From Moritella sp. JT01 (GTDB lineage Bacteria; Pseudomonadota; Gammaproteobacteria; Enterobacterales; Moritellaceae): a stretch of 64,000 nucleotides of DNA. The notes below the pieces were generated by a model. It did no database searches. It was not told the origin of the DNA and saw nothing but the letters and a program-made list of their open reading frames with translations. Made by a program: the position numbers and the translations under genes. This document shows positions 37,994 through 54,227 of this stretch, piece after piece. The DNA lies in NCBI RefSeq assembly GCF_001574435.1, contig NZ_LOCN01000001.1, forward strand, positions 76,774 to 140,773, in the 5' to 3' direction. Each line of letters begins with the position of its first letter. The stretch's first letter is position 1.

Positions 37994-38860
37994 TTATTTT
38001 GGATTTTTTTGCGCTTGAAGGGCTATATCACAGAGTGTTTTTATTCCTGTCAGTACGCGGGGAGAAAAACGGTGAGATACATCTGGGTTAATTCTAAATA
38101 TATTACCACTTTTAACCGCAGGGATGCTTTGCCAAGTTTGCCACTGTTGTAATTCACTGTCGTTGACTGTACCTGCGATGATCACCGCGGGCTGCTTCAC
38201 GAGTACTTGCTCAATGTTGATCACTGGATAGGGAACTGGACTGTCACTGAATACATTATTAAACCCACAAAGGGCGAATTGTTCTTGTAACCAAGGATCA
38301 CTGGCTACTGTCATTAATGGCGTTGCCCACACTTGATAAAACAGATCTTGTTTGGGATTATTCTTATAATCTTCACGTAGTTGATCTAAGGCTTTACGGT
38401 ATCTATCACTGACTGGGTTAGCAATGGCTTGTGTACCAAAGACTTCGCCAAGCTTTTGTATTTGTGTGGCAACATCGTCTAATCCCCCCGTTTTTGACGC
38501 ATAGACAGGGATCCCAAATTTTTTGAGTTGGTTGATATCGGCCGCTGAATTACCTTGTTGCCAGTAAATAATCATGTCGGGATCAAGCGCGAGTATCGTT
38601 TCGATATTTATTTGTTGCGAGCTAGCGACAATGGGTAATGCTTTGGCCTCTTCAGGATAATCAGAGTAAGCACTGACACCGATCAGTCTATCTCCCGCAC
38701 CAGCGGCGAAAACAAGTTCTGTGGTATGCGGTGAGAGCGACACGATACGCTGTGGGTACTTTTCTTGCACTGGTAAAGGTAATGATTGAACGGGTAATGA
38801 TTGTACTATCACTGAAAATGCAATGATGAAGAACGTAGCGAACCGCGTGGAAAAAGACAT
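37994..38860 (-). CDS. btuF: Cobalamin-binding periplasmic protein BtuF
   Basis: 288-residue substrate-binding protein of the vitamin B12 ABC importer. Signal peptide at the N-terminus (residues 1 to about 25), then the BtuF opening PQRIVSLSPHTTELVFAAGAG and the helical-backbone class III fold, with WQQGNSAADINQL and PVINIEQVLVKQPAVIIAGT. Preceded by cbiB (37 bp apart) and mtnN on the same strand, the conserved Vibrio/Shewanella arrangement. BtuCD are not in the window. Confidence 0.92.
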   Translation of the reverse strand: MSFSTRFATFFIIAFSVIVQSLPVQSLPLPVQEKYPQRIVSLSPHTTELVFAAGAGDRLIGVSAYSDYPEEAKALPIVASSQQINIETILALDPDMIIYWQQGNSAADINQLKKFGIPVYASKTGGLDDVATQIQKLGEVFGTQAIANPVSDRYRKALDQLREDYKNNPKQDLFYQVWATPLMTVASDPWLQEQFALCGFNNVFSDSPVPYPVINIEQVLVKQPAVIIAGTVNDSELQQWQTWQSIPAVKSGNIFRINPDVSHRFSPRVLTGIKTLCDIALQAQKNPK

Positions 38861-38897
38861 AAAAACTCATTGTTGTGACAGGTTAAAGTGAACTTTT

Positions 38898-39836
38898 TTA
38901 TTTAATCGAAATAAGCAAGTAGATAGCACTGATAAAACATAACCAAATGATGAGTGCCAAGGTCAATTTTTGTTGTGCGCGTTTGATATCATCACGCTGT
39001 GCTGGCTGGGTATGACCAAGTTGGCTAAAGCGCCGCATCGACCCTTGGTATTTTCGTGGCCCCCCTAATTGAATCGCAAGACTATAGGCAAAGCTTGATA
39101 ATAAAAAACCAGTGCTAAAGTGATGCCATTGTTTGGCTTGTTGGTTTAAATTTGACAATGGGCTTGTCGCGCGCTGTAAGCTGCGTAATGTGCATGCAAG
39201 TATAAGATGAGCTGGTGACGCTAATAGCTGTAATAGGGCCGCTGCAGGGCGACCAAATTGATGATTAACCGGTAGTTTACTATTCCAGTTATGTGCCATT
39301 AATTGAATTGCGCGATAAATAATCGCGGCCCAGATACCAACGCTGATATACCAGAATATAACGGTAAACCACTGATAGCTATTACGTAGACACAGGTTTT
39401 CAATACTGGCTTTATGCACACCGAGTAAGGATAACTGGTCTAAATCGCGTAATGTCCGAGGTTGTATTTGGCTTATGATGGTTTTTTTTTCGAGGTTACC
39501 TAAATTAACTTTAGGCAAATTTATTTTTTCCCATTGCAATAAACACAGTAATAATACGAACTCAAATAAGATGGGTTCAATCACAATAAATTGAATGACG
39601 GCTGTGATCATTAAGATAAACCCAAGCATGGTGATGAGCGCAAGATTACCTGCAATATATTGTTGCTGCTGGCTGCGCTGTGCGTTATTCACTTTATCCG
39701 CAATGGCGCTAAAAAATAAGTTTAAAAGTTGCGTAGGATGAAAGCGAGGTGGGCATAGTGGTAAGCGTGCGATGAGGATTGCAGTCAGTAAGATAAATAC
39801 TGACTGCATACTGGTCCAATCCATGGCCAAGTTCAT
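38898..39836 (-). CDS. cbiB: CbiB/CobD-like adenosylcobinamide-phosphate synthase family membrane protein
   Basis: 312-residue polytopic inner-membrane protein. It carries family features such as PLCPPRFHPTQLLNLFFSAIA near the start, repeated hydrophobic spans, SIENLCLRNSYQWFTVIFWY and GRPAAALLQLLASPAHLILA. The enzyme joins cobyric acid or cobinamide with aminopropanol phosphate in B12 assembly or salvage. With btuF next to it and no other cob genes here, a salvage role fits. The start is 1 bp after the mtnN stop, so translation is likely coupled. Confidence 0.82.
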   Translation of the reverse strand: MNLAMDWTSMQSVFILLTAILIARLPLCPPRFHPTQLLNLFFSAIADKVNNAQRSQQQQYIAGNLALITMLGFILMITAVIQFIVIEPILFEFVLLLCLLQWEKINLPKVNLGNLEKKTIISQIQPRTLRDLDQLSLLGVHKASIENLCLRNSYQWFTVIFWYISVGIWAAIIYRAIQLMAHNWNSKLPVNHQFGRPAAALLQLLASPAHLILACTLRSLQRATSPLSNLNQQAKQWHHFSTGFLLSSFAYSLAIQLGGPRKYQGSMRRFSQLGHTQPAQRDDIKRAQQKLTLALIIWLCFISAIYLLISIK

Positions 39837-39837
39837 G

Positions 39838-40533
39838 TTATTTTAACTCGTGTAACATGTTTACTACCATTGCTGATGAGTTTTTCGCTGCAACAACTAG
39901 GTATTCTTCAAATGATGTTGGAGACTCTTTTCCTGCGATATCTGATAATGAACGGATCACAACAAAAGGTACGTCAAACTGGTGACATGTTTGCGCAATT
40001 GCTGCAGCTTCCATTTCTACTGCTGCCATTGTAGGGAAGTTATTACGTGCTTCTTCTACTTTTTTAGGATCGGCCATGAAGCTATCACCAGTACAAATTA
40101 AACCTTCAATCGTTTTAATTTCGCTGTCTGCTGAGATCGCTTTTTTAGCGGCTTCAACAAGACGTGGATCAGGAATATAAGCAGCAGGTTTTTGTGCACA
40201 TTGACCCATTTCGTAGCCAAATACGGTTAAGTCAACGTCGTGGTGACGCACTTCACTTGAGATCACTACATCGCCAACTTTAAGCGTTTTATCGTAACCG
40301 CCTGCGGAACCTGTATTGATGATGCAATCAGGTTTGTAATGTTCAAGCAGTAGTGTTGTCGCTACGGCTGCAGCAACTTTACCAATACCTGATTTACTTA
40401 AAATTACATCATGACCTGCAAGTGACCCGCTGTAGTATTCACAGCCAGCTTGAGTAAATGTTGTTACGTTATCTAGTTGCTCGCGCAGGATCTCAACTTC
40501 CTGCTCCATTGCACCAATAATACCAATTTTCAT
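39838..40533 (-). CDS. mtnN: 5'-methylthioadenosine/S-adenosylhomocysteine nucleosidase
   Basis: 231-residue cytoplasmic hydrolase (Pfs) releasing adenine from MTA and SAH, needed for SAM recycling and autoinducer-2 production. The N-terminal [16 protein letters not shown], the central [13 protein letters not shown] (catalytic glutamate) and the [13 protein letters not shown] aspartate motif are all intact. First gene of the operon with cbiB and btuF. Confidence 0.97.
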   Translation of the reverse strand: MKIGIIGAMEQEVEILREQLDNVTTFTQAGCEYYSGSLAGHDVILSKSGIGKVAAAVATTLLLEHYKPDCIINTGSAGGYDKTLKVGDVVISSEVRHHDVDLTVFGYEMGQCAQKPAAYIPDPRLVEAAKKAISADSEIKTIEGLICTGDSFMADPKKVEEARNNFPTMAAVEMEAAAIAQTCHQFDVPFVVIRSLSDIAGKESPTSFEEYLVVAAKNSSAMVVNMLHELK

Positions 40534-40607
40534 CGTTGTCTCTAATCTATCTCGAAAAATGTTATGCTAGCACAGTTTCGTTGCGGTATGAATTGGTCGC
40601 CAAGGTA

Positions 40608-41861
40608 TTAATTAAAAGAAACACCTAAGCCAAACGTAAGTCGAAAGTCATTTTTTTCTAGTGTGTCGCCATCAGCATTGGATAAGGGATTACTTCTTCT
40701 GTCCCAGAAAAATGAAATGTCGAAATCAAGTATATCAGTGAGCTCAATATCAAAGTTTAATTTCGTAATTTGTAGGTATCCACCAAGGTTGGATTCTGTT
40801 GCAGTCAATTTATAATTTAATCCCAAATCAATCTTGTCATGAATTTCACGTTTATAATCGAGTTCGAAGTCTACAGCGAGACTGGCATCACTTTTATTGA
40901 GCTGTGCGTCAGTATATTCATATTTGGTATATAAATAAGAGGGACCTAAGATCATTTTCAATTCTTGTTCACTATTATCAATGAACTGATAACCAAGACC
41001 GATACCTAAATTTACCTGGCTGTTTACATTTTGTAGCGGATCGCGATATAAGTTCAACTTAATCGGTCGGAAAAACAGGTCTTTGTCGATATAAACACCA
41101 TAAACATCGTAGGTCACTAAAAAACGGTGGTTTTCATCGGTTTTTACATTATCTGTTTTGCCAATGGTCGAGGTATATGAGGTTTTAATTCGTGATGTAG
41201 TGGTGTCACGAGAAAGCTCTGCATTGGTGTTATACTCGAGCTTATTGGTATTACCCGAGCTTAGGTTTGCTCCGAAGGTTACCTTTCCTTTCCAGATATT
41301 AGTACCCGTTTCGGGGCCGGCGATCAGGGTCATAAGGTCTTTTTGATTAACTTTATGTTGACGGTTGTTACTGATCGTCATTACACCATTTTCAAGTGCA
41401 ATCGTACCTGTGATAACCCCCCCGTTAACGGTTAAAATGGTAAATAATTGGCGGCTATTAATACGGCTAATGTCTTTCCATTTAATTTTTAAATCGCCGA
41501 GGTCATCGCTATCAAAAGCAAGTTTGTCATTATAGAGATCTTCGATTTTCCCAATTAAGAATTCTCCCGACTTTAACCAGACCCAGTCTTCATCTATACC
41601 TAAACTATCCGCGAGGATGATTTCTTGACTATTTTCAGTGGTGGTAACCGCGTCTGTATTCAGGGCGATATTGGTTTCAATGCTTGTCGGCTCGGTAACT
41701 GGGAGGGGGAATTCTGTTTTAATATAATCGCCTAAAACTATCTCTTGCGCAGAAAAACTCGGTACGCTAATTAGCATACTTAAAAAAATTAAAGTGATTC
41801 TGAGTATAATCAACTTTAATTTCGTTGTTGTGAGGGCGTTAAGCGAATTTATTATTACCAA
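40608..41861 (-). CDS. DUF481 outer-membrane beta-barrel protein
   Basis: 417-residue exported protein. Residues 1 to about 38 form a signal sequence ending PSFSA; the frame opens at TTG 41861 and no better start with a ribosome site is seen, so the exact start is uncertain. Residues 60-190 form a soluble extension (DWVWLKSGEFLIGKIEDLY). From about 195 the protein is a DUF481 barrel of alternating strands (KVTFGANLSSGNTNKLEYN, FLVTYDVYGVYIDKDLFFR) ending in an aromatic-rich strand with terminal phenylalanine (FRLTFGLGVSFN), a beta-barrel assembly signal. Function unknown. Lies alone between mtnN and gltD. Confidence 0.8.
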   Translation of the reverse strand: MVIINSLNALTTTKLKLIILRITLIFLSMLISVPSFSAQEIVLGDYIKTEFPLPVTEPTSIETNIALNTDAVTTTENSQEIILADSLGIDEDWVWLKSGEFLIGKIEDLYNDKLAFDSDDLGDLKIKWKDISRINSRQLFTILTVNGGVITGTIALENGVMTISNNRQHKVNQKDLMTLIAGPETGTNIWKGKVTFGANLSSGNTNKLEYNTNAELSRDTTTSRIKTSYTSTIGKTDNVKTDENHRFLVTYDVYGVYIDKDLFFRPIKLNLYRDPLQNVNSQVNLGIGLGYQFIDNSEQELKMILGPSYLYTKYEYTDAQLNKSDASLAVDFELDYKREIHDKIDLGLNYKLTATESNLGGYLQITKLNFDIELTDILDFDISFFWDRRSNPLSNADGDTLEKNDFRLTFGLGVSFN

Positions 41862-41960
41862 GTGTTAAGCCATTGATGCCTTTAAATTGACGGATATAAT
41901 ACAAAAAATCAGTCGATAATTAAATATATTATCGATTTTTTTAGCTTAAAATAAAGAAGA

Positions 41961-41996
41961 AAAAAACGCTAGCATTATTAATGCTAGCGTTTTTAA
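41961..41996 (-). terminator. Terminator of gltBD
   Basis: Stem AAAAACGCTAGCATTA/TAATGCTAGCGTTTTT, 38 bp after gltD. Confidence 0.9.
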
Positions 41997-42033
41997 TTAG
42001 ATATGTAATTTCAAACGTTTAACTCTTTAATCT

Positions 42034-47918
<5,885 letters not shown>

Positions 47919-48439
47919 TGCACTTCTCCCTTGCATTCAATTCACTAAATTATAAACTATGTACACCCAATTGAGCTTCTACTTATGGGTACAAAATACA
48001 TAAAAAAATAGATAAATCGTTAAAGTTTCCAAAAGCCGAAAATTGGCTAACCTGCCAAATTTACCAGAATTAATACTTAGGTCAATCTAAAAATGTATTC
48101 TGAGCTACTTATCACCTTTTCATGTAAATGGTCCATTTGTTTTGATATTGGATAATAAACTGGCCTAAATACTGATGATTATTTAAAAAATGGTTTTTTA
48201 TTTTGACAATATGACATTGTGTAATTTTTTACCTCTGTTTTCATAGTCGTTCATGTTGTTGCGGAGTGTTTTCCTGCCTGTTTAATTGTAATGTACTGAT
48301 TTGTTTAGTTTATGCTAGCTGGTACTAAAGTATGAAAACAAAAGTGGGCGATAGTGGTAGTTTTAATTATAACTGCTTTACAGTGATCTTATTTTGGTGT
48401 TGTATAGTTTATCAGTATGAGATGGATCTTAGGTAAAGT
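47919..48439. other. Divergent promoter region of gltBD and the GGDEF gene
   Basis: About 500 bp without a gene. At 47961-47992 there is an inverted repeat (GTACACCCA ... TGGGTAC) in the gltB leader, of unknown meaning. Otherwise AT-rich; no Lrp, CRP or nitrogen-control site could be named with confidence. Confidence 0.35.
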
Positions 48440-50302
48440 ATGGATATAAATTATCAATTCTTGATGACTGCAATATTCAGTTGGTGGCAGGATATAACTG
48501 GACTTTCAACAAGTACAACGGTCGGTATGACGTTTTGGTTGGGTGTCACTGCCTTATTGATAAGTATCCTTGTTATTTTAACGCTATTGCGAAAACTCAC
48601 GACGTGCCAATCATTACTGACTTTTTCGGCAAACCCGACACTTGTGCTTGATATTAAAAAAGGCACGATACTTTATTCTAATTCTGCAATCGCCACTATC
48701 TTTGATCAAGATAATAATACCAGTAATATTATCGCACAGTGTTGTTTCGAACGTTTATCCCATCGAGTTGATGAAAGCGCTGTCACTAATGATGTTTTTC
48801 ATATTAAGCAGCTAAAAAAAACGTTACGCTTTAGCGCGGTACAAATCAAATATCAACGTCGCCGGGCTTGGTTGTGTCAGATCGATCATATTGGTACAAA
48901 CTCTTCCGCTATTTCGCCTTGGGATATGGATGGGCAAATCATTAATAGCTTGTTCCTTTCCAACTCGGCTTTTATTCATATTAAAACCTTAGATGGATTA
49001 ATTCTTAATTGTTCACCATCATGGGCAGCTCAATTCGACCAATCGATAGAGCAAGTGAATGGCCATTTTGAACACGATTTTTATAGCGCCTCTAAGCTGA
49101 CACAAATTCATTCTTATGAGCAAACGGTCCTCACGGGTAAAGTTCAAGAATATGAAGAATGGAGCACTGTTGATGATAATAATATGTTATTAAAAACCAT
49201 TAAATATCCCTTGTATGATGAACACAAAAAAGTGGTCGCTATCTTAACGGTATCTCATGATCTTACCGAAGTGATGGAACTGAATGAGAGATTACTTAAT
49301 GAGAATAGTGAACACTTACGTATAGAAGCAGAGCTTAGCCGTAATAATAGCTTATTAAACTCAGTCATTAATGCGACACCGGACCCCGTTGCGTTTATGA
49401 ATGGTAATGGAAAATTCGTGGGTGCGAACGAAGGGTATTGTGAAGTCGTTGGTGTTAAACATGCCGATTTGATTGGCATGGATAGACAGAGTTTGATTAG
49501 TATTGATAAAAAATCGTGGCTCTTAGAGCAAGAAAACCAATTATTACTGGATGGTAAATCTGTTCGCTATGAAGAGTTGTTGCATCTATCAGAGCAGAAT
49601 CCGCGTTGGTATGAAATATGTAAGCAGCGCTATGTAAATAATACTAATGGTGAAAGTGGTATTTTAATTATCTATCGAGATTTAACTGAACGTAAGCGAA
49701 TTGAGCATGATCTTGAGCAAGCGATTGAGAAATTTGATGAACTGAGTTCAACGGATGCTTTGACTAAAGTGGCTAATCGACGCACCTTTGATAATAAACT
49801 ACAGCATTATTGGTTAACTCATCATCGAGAAGTGAAACAGATGTCTTTATTGTTCTGCGATGTCGATTGTTTCAAGTTATATAATGATAATTACGGTCAT
49901 CCAATGGGCGATATTGTATTGACTAAATTAGCCCAAGTGATGAATGAGCAAGTACATCGTGGTGCTGATTTAGTCGCGCGTTATGGTGGCGAAGAGTTTG
50001 CTGTTATTTTGCCTAATACCGATGAAGAGGGGGCAATTCGCCTTGCGAGTAAGATCATTACTGCTGTTGAAGGTTTAGCCATTGAGCATGCTCACTCTAA
50101 AGCGGCAAAACATGTCACATTGAGTATCGGTATTGCAACGATGTGCCCAGTATCTGACAGTTCGGAAATACAATTACTTGAAAATGCGGATAAGGCATTA
50201 TATATCGCGAAGGCTAATGGACGAAATCAGTATTCGGTGTATCAAGAGTTAAGTCATGATAATGACATACTGGAATTAGACTTTGATTTATTAAAACCTT
50301 AA
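48440..50302 (+). CDS. Membrane diguanylate cyclase with PAS domains
   Basis: 620-residue protein predicted to make cyclic di-GMP. One N-terminal membrane helix (about residues 27-50, MTFWLGVTALLISILVILTL), then three PAS-like regions (about 60-140, 170-280, 300-420; the last with NATPDPVAFMNGNGKFVGAN and a PAC-like IYRDLTERKRIEHDLEQA). The GGDEF domain carries GGEEF at 516-520 (ARYGGEEFAVILPN) and FCDVDCFKLYNDNYGHPMG. No RxxD inhibitory site is obvious. Located between the divergent gltB and arcB, 69 bp upstream of arcB. Confidence 0.92.
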   Translation: MDINYQFLMTAIFSWWQDITGLSTSTTVGMTFWLGVTALLISILVILTLLRKLTTCQSLLTFSANPTLVLDIKKGTILYSNSAIATIFDQDNNTSNIIAQCCFERLSHRVDESAVTNDVFHIKQLKKTLRFSAVQIKYQRRRAWLCQIDHIGTNSSAISPWDMDGQIINSLFLSNSAFIHIKTLDGLILNCSPSWAAQFDQSIEQVNGHFEHDFYSASKLTQIHSYEQTVLTGKVQEYEEWSTVDDNNMLLKTIKYPLYDEHKKVVAILTVSHDLTEVMELNERLLNENSEHLRIEAELSRNNSLLNSVINATPDPVAFMNGNGKFVGANEGYCEVVGVKHADLIGMDRQSLISIDKKSWLLEQENQLLLDGKSVRYEELLHLSEQNPRWYEICKQRYVNNTNGESGILIIYRDLTERKRIEHDLEQAIEKFDELSSTDALTKVANRRTFDNKLQHYWLTHHREVKQMSLLFCDVDCFKLYNDNYGHPMGDIVLTKLAQVMNEQVHRGADLVARYGGEEFAVILPNTDEEGAIRLASKIITAVEGLAIEHAHSKAAKHVTLSIGIATMCPVSDSSEIQLLENADKALYIAKANGRNQYSVYQELSHDNDILELDFDLLKP

Positions 50303-50371
50303 TTTTCCTGTGGTTTGCGTATAACCTATCGTATATTATGGATGGTCTAGATAATTTTATATGGATCGACC

Positions 50372-52720
50372 ATGATGAAAATCAGAGCTTGGGCTCAATA
50401 CTATGTTGATATGCTCACTAAGTTAGGTGTTATTCGGTTTAGTATTTTTTCTGCCGCCACGGTTATTTTCTTTTCTATTACGATCCAAGCAAGTATTAAT
50501 TATATCCTACGTGGAGAAGTTAAACTTGACGATTTATATGCCGCAATTTTATTTGCGAGTGTCGTGACGCCTTGGGTGGTATTTTTCCTTTCGATTGTAG
50601 TGCAACAACTTGAGGACTCGCGCAAACGCCTGAGTAAAATGGTGTACAAACTGCAAGAGGTGCGTGCTCGAGACTTGCAGCTTCAGCAAGAATTACAAGT
50701 TAATCTAATTGAACTTAATGATGAATTTGAAGAACGTAAAAAAGCAGAAGCAGATAGAAACCAAGCCTTCAAAGACTTAGAGAATGAAGTCTTTCAGCGT
50801 GAACAAGCACAATTAGTTGTCGAGGAACGCTCGGCATTAGTGCGGTCATTCATTGATAGTTCTCCCGATCTGGTTTATTACAGTAATGAGCGTGGGCAGT
50901 TTTCTGGCTGTAATTTATCGATGGAAGCGTTAACGGGTAAAGTTGAAAAAGAGCTTATTGGTTTGACGCCGTTTGATGCTTTTGATACCGAGATTGCGGC
51001 GAAGTTCGCGGCAACAGATAAAGCTGTATTGAGCACTCAATTACCAGAAACCTATGAACAATGGTTAACATATCCTGATGGTCACAAAGCCTGCTTTGAA
51101 TTGCGGAAAGTGCCCTTTTTTGGGCAACGAAATGAATATATCGGCGTACTTGGTTATGGCCGCGACATTACCGAACGTAAGAAATACCAAGATGCGTTAG
51201 AGAAAGCCAGCCGCGACAAAACCACGTTTATTTCGACTATTAGCCATGAATTACGTACCCCTTTAAACGGTGTTGTTGGTTTAAGCCGGATTTTACTTGA
51301 TGGTTCGCTTAACGATGAGCAACGTCAGCATTTAAATACGATCTATGTGAGTGCCCAAACAATGGGTAATATTTTTAATGATATTATTGATTTGGACAAA
51401 TTTGATCGTCGTAAGTTTGAAATCGTAAATCAACCGATTGAATTTAGAAGTTTTCTGAATGATATAAAAACGCTAGCCCTGCTTCAAGCCGAGCAAAAAG
51501 GCTTGGTTTTAGAGTTTGATGTATTTGGTGATATCCCAGACTTTATTAATGCTGACGGTACTCGATTACGTCAAGTCTTGTGGAACTTGGTGTCTAATGC
51601 GGTTAAATTTACCGATTCGGGCGAAGTGAGCATTCGGGTGTTTACCAGTGAGGAAGCAGGTAATAAAATTGGTTTGACCTTTGAAGTTGAGGATACCGGT
51701 ATTGGTATTTCTTCAGAGGGGCAAGATAAAATATTTGCGATGTATTATCAGGAACAGGGAAGTAAACGGGCAACCGGTACGGGTATTGGCTTGTCTGTTG
51801 CAAAGAGCCTCATGACGGCGATGGGCGGGGATATTTGGGTGAGTAGTGAGCTAGGTCAAGGCTCCTGTTTTACGATTGAATTTGATGTCGATGGAGTGGA
51901 AAGCTTACAAAATAGCGCAGATGTTGAAAGTGAGCAAACTAAACTGTCCATATTACTGGTCGAAGATATCGAGCTGAATGTCACTGTATGTACGGCTATA
52001 TTAAATAAATTAGGCCATACTGTTGAAGTTGCTGTTGATGGTCGCAGTGCGATCCAAATGGCGGAAAAAAACGCCTATGATTTAATTTTTCTTGATATTA
52101 ATTTACCTGATATTTCTGGATTTGAAATTATTAAAATATTACGGAAAAATACCGCGTTGGAGTTACCTCCGGTTGTCGCGCTCACTGCAAATGTGATTAA
52201 TAATCGTCAAGAATACATTGAAAAAGGTATGGACGACGCAATCAGTAAACCGCTGTCGATTAACGCGGTGACTGGTGTTATCACGCGCTTACTGCGCAGT
52301 GTCGATCAAGGTAAAAAACCGAAGGTTAACTATACGGCTGTCGCACTCGCTGATGAGCGAGAAATGCTTGAAGAATATCTTGATATTGACTTATTACAAC
52401 AATATCTTGATACCTTAGGTAAGGAGATCTTATTACAAAGTGTCTGTTTATTTGAACAAACAATGCCTCATTATTTAGCGATATTGAACTCGAATTTAAC
52501 CGCCAGAGACCAAGATGCAATTGTTGATGAAGCGCATAAAATTAAAGGTGCAGCAGGTTCAATTGGATTAGTGCGTATACAGCAGGTATCACAATTAGCA
52601 CAATCACCAGAGCAGCCTACATGGTGGGAAAATATCGATGATTGGGTTGAACAAATCAATACCGAATACCTGCATGATGTTAAACGTTTGAAAAATTGGA
52701 TTGAAAATCAAAATGTATAA
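50372..52720 (+). CDS. arcB: Aerobic respiration control hybrid histidine kinase ArcB
   Basis: 782-residue redox sensor that phosphorylates ArcA under low oxygen. Two N-terminal membrane helices with a very short periplasmic loop (residues about 22-48 and 56-76), a coiled-coil linker, a PAS domain (about 150-275), a HisKA with His292 (TISHELRTPLNGVVG, the same number as E. coli His292), a HATPase (GTGIGLSVAKSLM), a receiver with Asp575 (LIFLDINLPD) and an HPt with His722 (EAHKIKGAAGS). Size and order match E. coli ArcB (778). Two start codons, 50372 and 50375, are possible. The gene end overlaps cls. Confidence 0.96.
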   Translation: MMKIRAWAQYYVDMLTKLGVIRFSIFSAATVIFFSITIQASINYILRGEVKLDDLYAAILFASVVTPWVVFFLSIVVQQLEDSRKRLSKMVYKLQEVRARDLQLQQELQVNLIELNDEFEERKKAEADRNQAFKDLENEVFQREQAQLVVEERSALVRSFIDSSPDLVYYSNERGQFSGCNLSMEALTGKVEKELIGLTPFDAFDTEIAAKFAATDKAVLSTQLPETYEQWLTYPDGHKACFELRKVPFFGQRNEYIGVLGYGRDITERKKYQDALEKASRDKTTFISTISHELRTPLNGVVGLSRILLDGSLNDEQRQHLNTIYVSAQTMGNIFNDIIDLDKFDRRKFEIVNQPIEFRSFLNDIKTLALLQAEQKGLVLEFDVFGDIPDFINADGTRLRQVLWNLVSNAVKFTDSGEVSIRVFTSEEAGNKIGLTFEVEDTGIGISSEGQDKIFAMYYQEQGSKRATGTGIGLSVAKSLMTAMGGDIWVSSELGQGSCFTIEFDVDGVESLQNSADVESEQTKLSILLVEDIELNVTVCTAILNKLGHTVEVAVDGRSAIQMAEKNAYDLIFLDINLPDISGFEIIKILRKNTALELPPVVALTANVINNRQEYIEKGMDDAISKPLSINAVTGVITRLLRSVDQGKKPKVNYTAVALADEREMLEEYLDIDLLQQYLDTLGKEILLQSVCLFEQTMPHYLAILNSNLTARDQDAIVDEAHKIKGAAGSIGLVRIQQVSQLAQSPEQPTWWENIDDWVEQINTEYLHDVKRLKNWIENQNV

Positions 52721-54185
52721 TTGGGATTCGTTCACTAATTTTATTACCTTATTGTTGGTTTTTTTGCATGCGGTAATTATTATGCTAGTGTCATTTCGGG
52801 TTATTACTAAACGACGTCCGGCGAGTATTTCGTTGGCATGGCTAGCTGTGATTTACACGTTACCGTTTGCTGGCGTTATTGTGTATGTTATTTTTGGTGA
52901 GTTATATTTAGGTAAAAAAAGAGTGCAAAGAGCGGAGGCGATGTTAGGGCCTTTTACGCAACGAATTAACCAGTGTGCAGCCCCATATAAAGTTAAAAGC
53001 GGCAGTAATACCAGCGCCTTGGTTACTCCGTTGCGTGAGCTGATTTATAGCCGCTTTCAAATGCCGAGCGTAACAGGCAATCAGTTGACGTTATTAACCA
53101 GTCCCCACTGTATTCTTGAACAGATAACGACAGATATAAATAGTGCTACTAACGTCGTGTATTTAGAGTTTTATATATGGGCGGTTGGTGGTAAAGCTGA
53201 TCTGGTGGCGTTAGCTTTGATTAATGCCGCACAACGAGGTGTTGATTGTCGGGTCATGCTCGACTCTGTTGGTAGCTCAGCGTTCTTCAAAAGCCAGTGG
53301 CCTAAATGCTTTAAACAAGCAGGGATCCACCTTGTCGAAGTGTTACCTGTAGGGCCAATGCGGATATTCTTCCATCGTCAAGATTTACGTATGCACCGCA
53401 AGCTCATTGCTATTGATAGTAATGTTGGCTACACCGGGAGCATGAACTTGATCGATCCTCAAGTATTTAAACAAAATGCCGGCGTGGGTGAGTGGATTGA
53501 TATTATGATCCGCATGCAAGGGCCGATTATTCCTATTACTGGTTCATTACTTGAATGGGACTGGGAAATGGAAACTGGAGATAGTTTAGTTAATACCACT
53601 ATTTCTAAGTACAAGGAAAGTTCGGTCTTTGAAGAGAATAGCCAAGTACAAATGATTCCATCTGGTCCTTATTTTGATGATGATAATATCCATCAAGTAT
53701 TGGTTTCGGCAATTTATTTAGCACAAAAATCATTAATTCTAACCACGCCTTATTTTGTGCCTGATGAAGCGCTACAGGCGGCGCTTAAAACGGCCAGTGC
53801 GCGCGGTGTTAAGGTACAAATTATTCTGCCAGAAAAAAATGACTCACGTATGGTGGATTATGCATGCAAAGGTTTTTTTGATGAATTGTTAGTTTGCGGC
53901 GTCGAAATATATCAATATCAGGATGGCCTACTGCACACTAAAAGTATACTTGTAGATAATGAATTATGTTTGGTAGGGACGGTTAACTTGGATAAACGTA
54001 GCTTTTGGCTTAATTTTGAGGTCACATTACTTATAGACCGATCCCCTTTTATTGCCGAACTTTATCAATTACAGCTATCCTATATAGCACATTCACATAA
54101 AGTTTGTTTAACGGAATGGCGACAACGAAGTCGAGTACAACGGTTTTTGGAAAGCCTATTTTATTTATTTAATCCACTATTGTAG
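52713..54185 (+). CDS. cls: Cardiolipin synthase
   Basis: 490-residue membrane phospholipase-D-type enzyme joining two phosphatidylglycerols into cardiolipin. The ATG at 52713 lies 8 nt before the end of arcB, so the two are probably coupled; a TTG four codons earlier is less likely. Two N-terminal spans (FITLLLVFLHAVIIMLVSF; LAVIYTLPFAGVIVYVIFG), then two HKD motifs: MHRKLIAIDSNVGYTGSMNL near residue 225 and LLHTKSILVDNELCLVGTVN near residue 405. Both catalytic histidines are present. Confidence 0.95.
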   Translation: MYNWDSFTNFITLLLVFLHAVIIMLVSFRVITKRRPASISLAWLAVIYTLPFAGVIVYVIFGELYLGKKRVQRAEAMLGPFTQRINQCAAPYKVKSGSNTSALVTPLRELIYSRFQMPSVTGNQLTLLTSPHCILEQITTDINSATNVVYLEFYIWAVGGKADLVALALINAAQRGVDCRVMLDSVGSSAFFKSQWPKCFKQAGIHLVEVLPVGPMRIFFHRQDLRMHRKLIAIDSNVGYTGSMNLIDPQVFKQNAGVGEWIDIMIRMQGPIIPITGSLLEWDWEMETGDSLVNTTISKYKESSVFEENSQVQMIPSGPYFDDDNIHQVLVSAIYLAQKSLILTTPYFVPDEALQAALKTASARGVKVQIILPEKNDSRMVDYACKGFFDELLVCGVEIYQYQDGLLHTKSILVDNELCLVGTVNLDKRSFWLNFEVTLLIDRSPFIAELYQLQLSYIAHSHKVCLTEWRQRSRVQRFLESLFYLFNPLL

Positions 54186-54227
54186 ATATAAATAAGCAGC
54201 AATAATAAATGATTAGCAGGTATTAAA

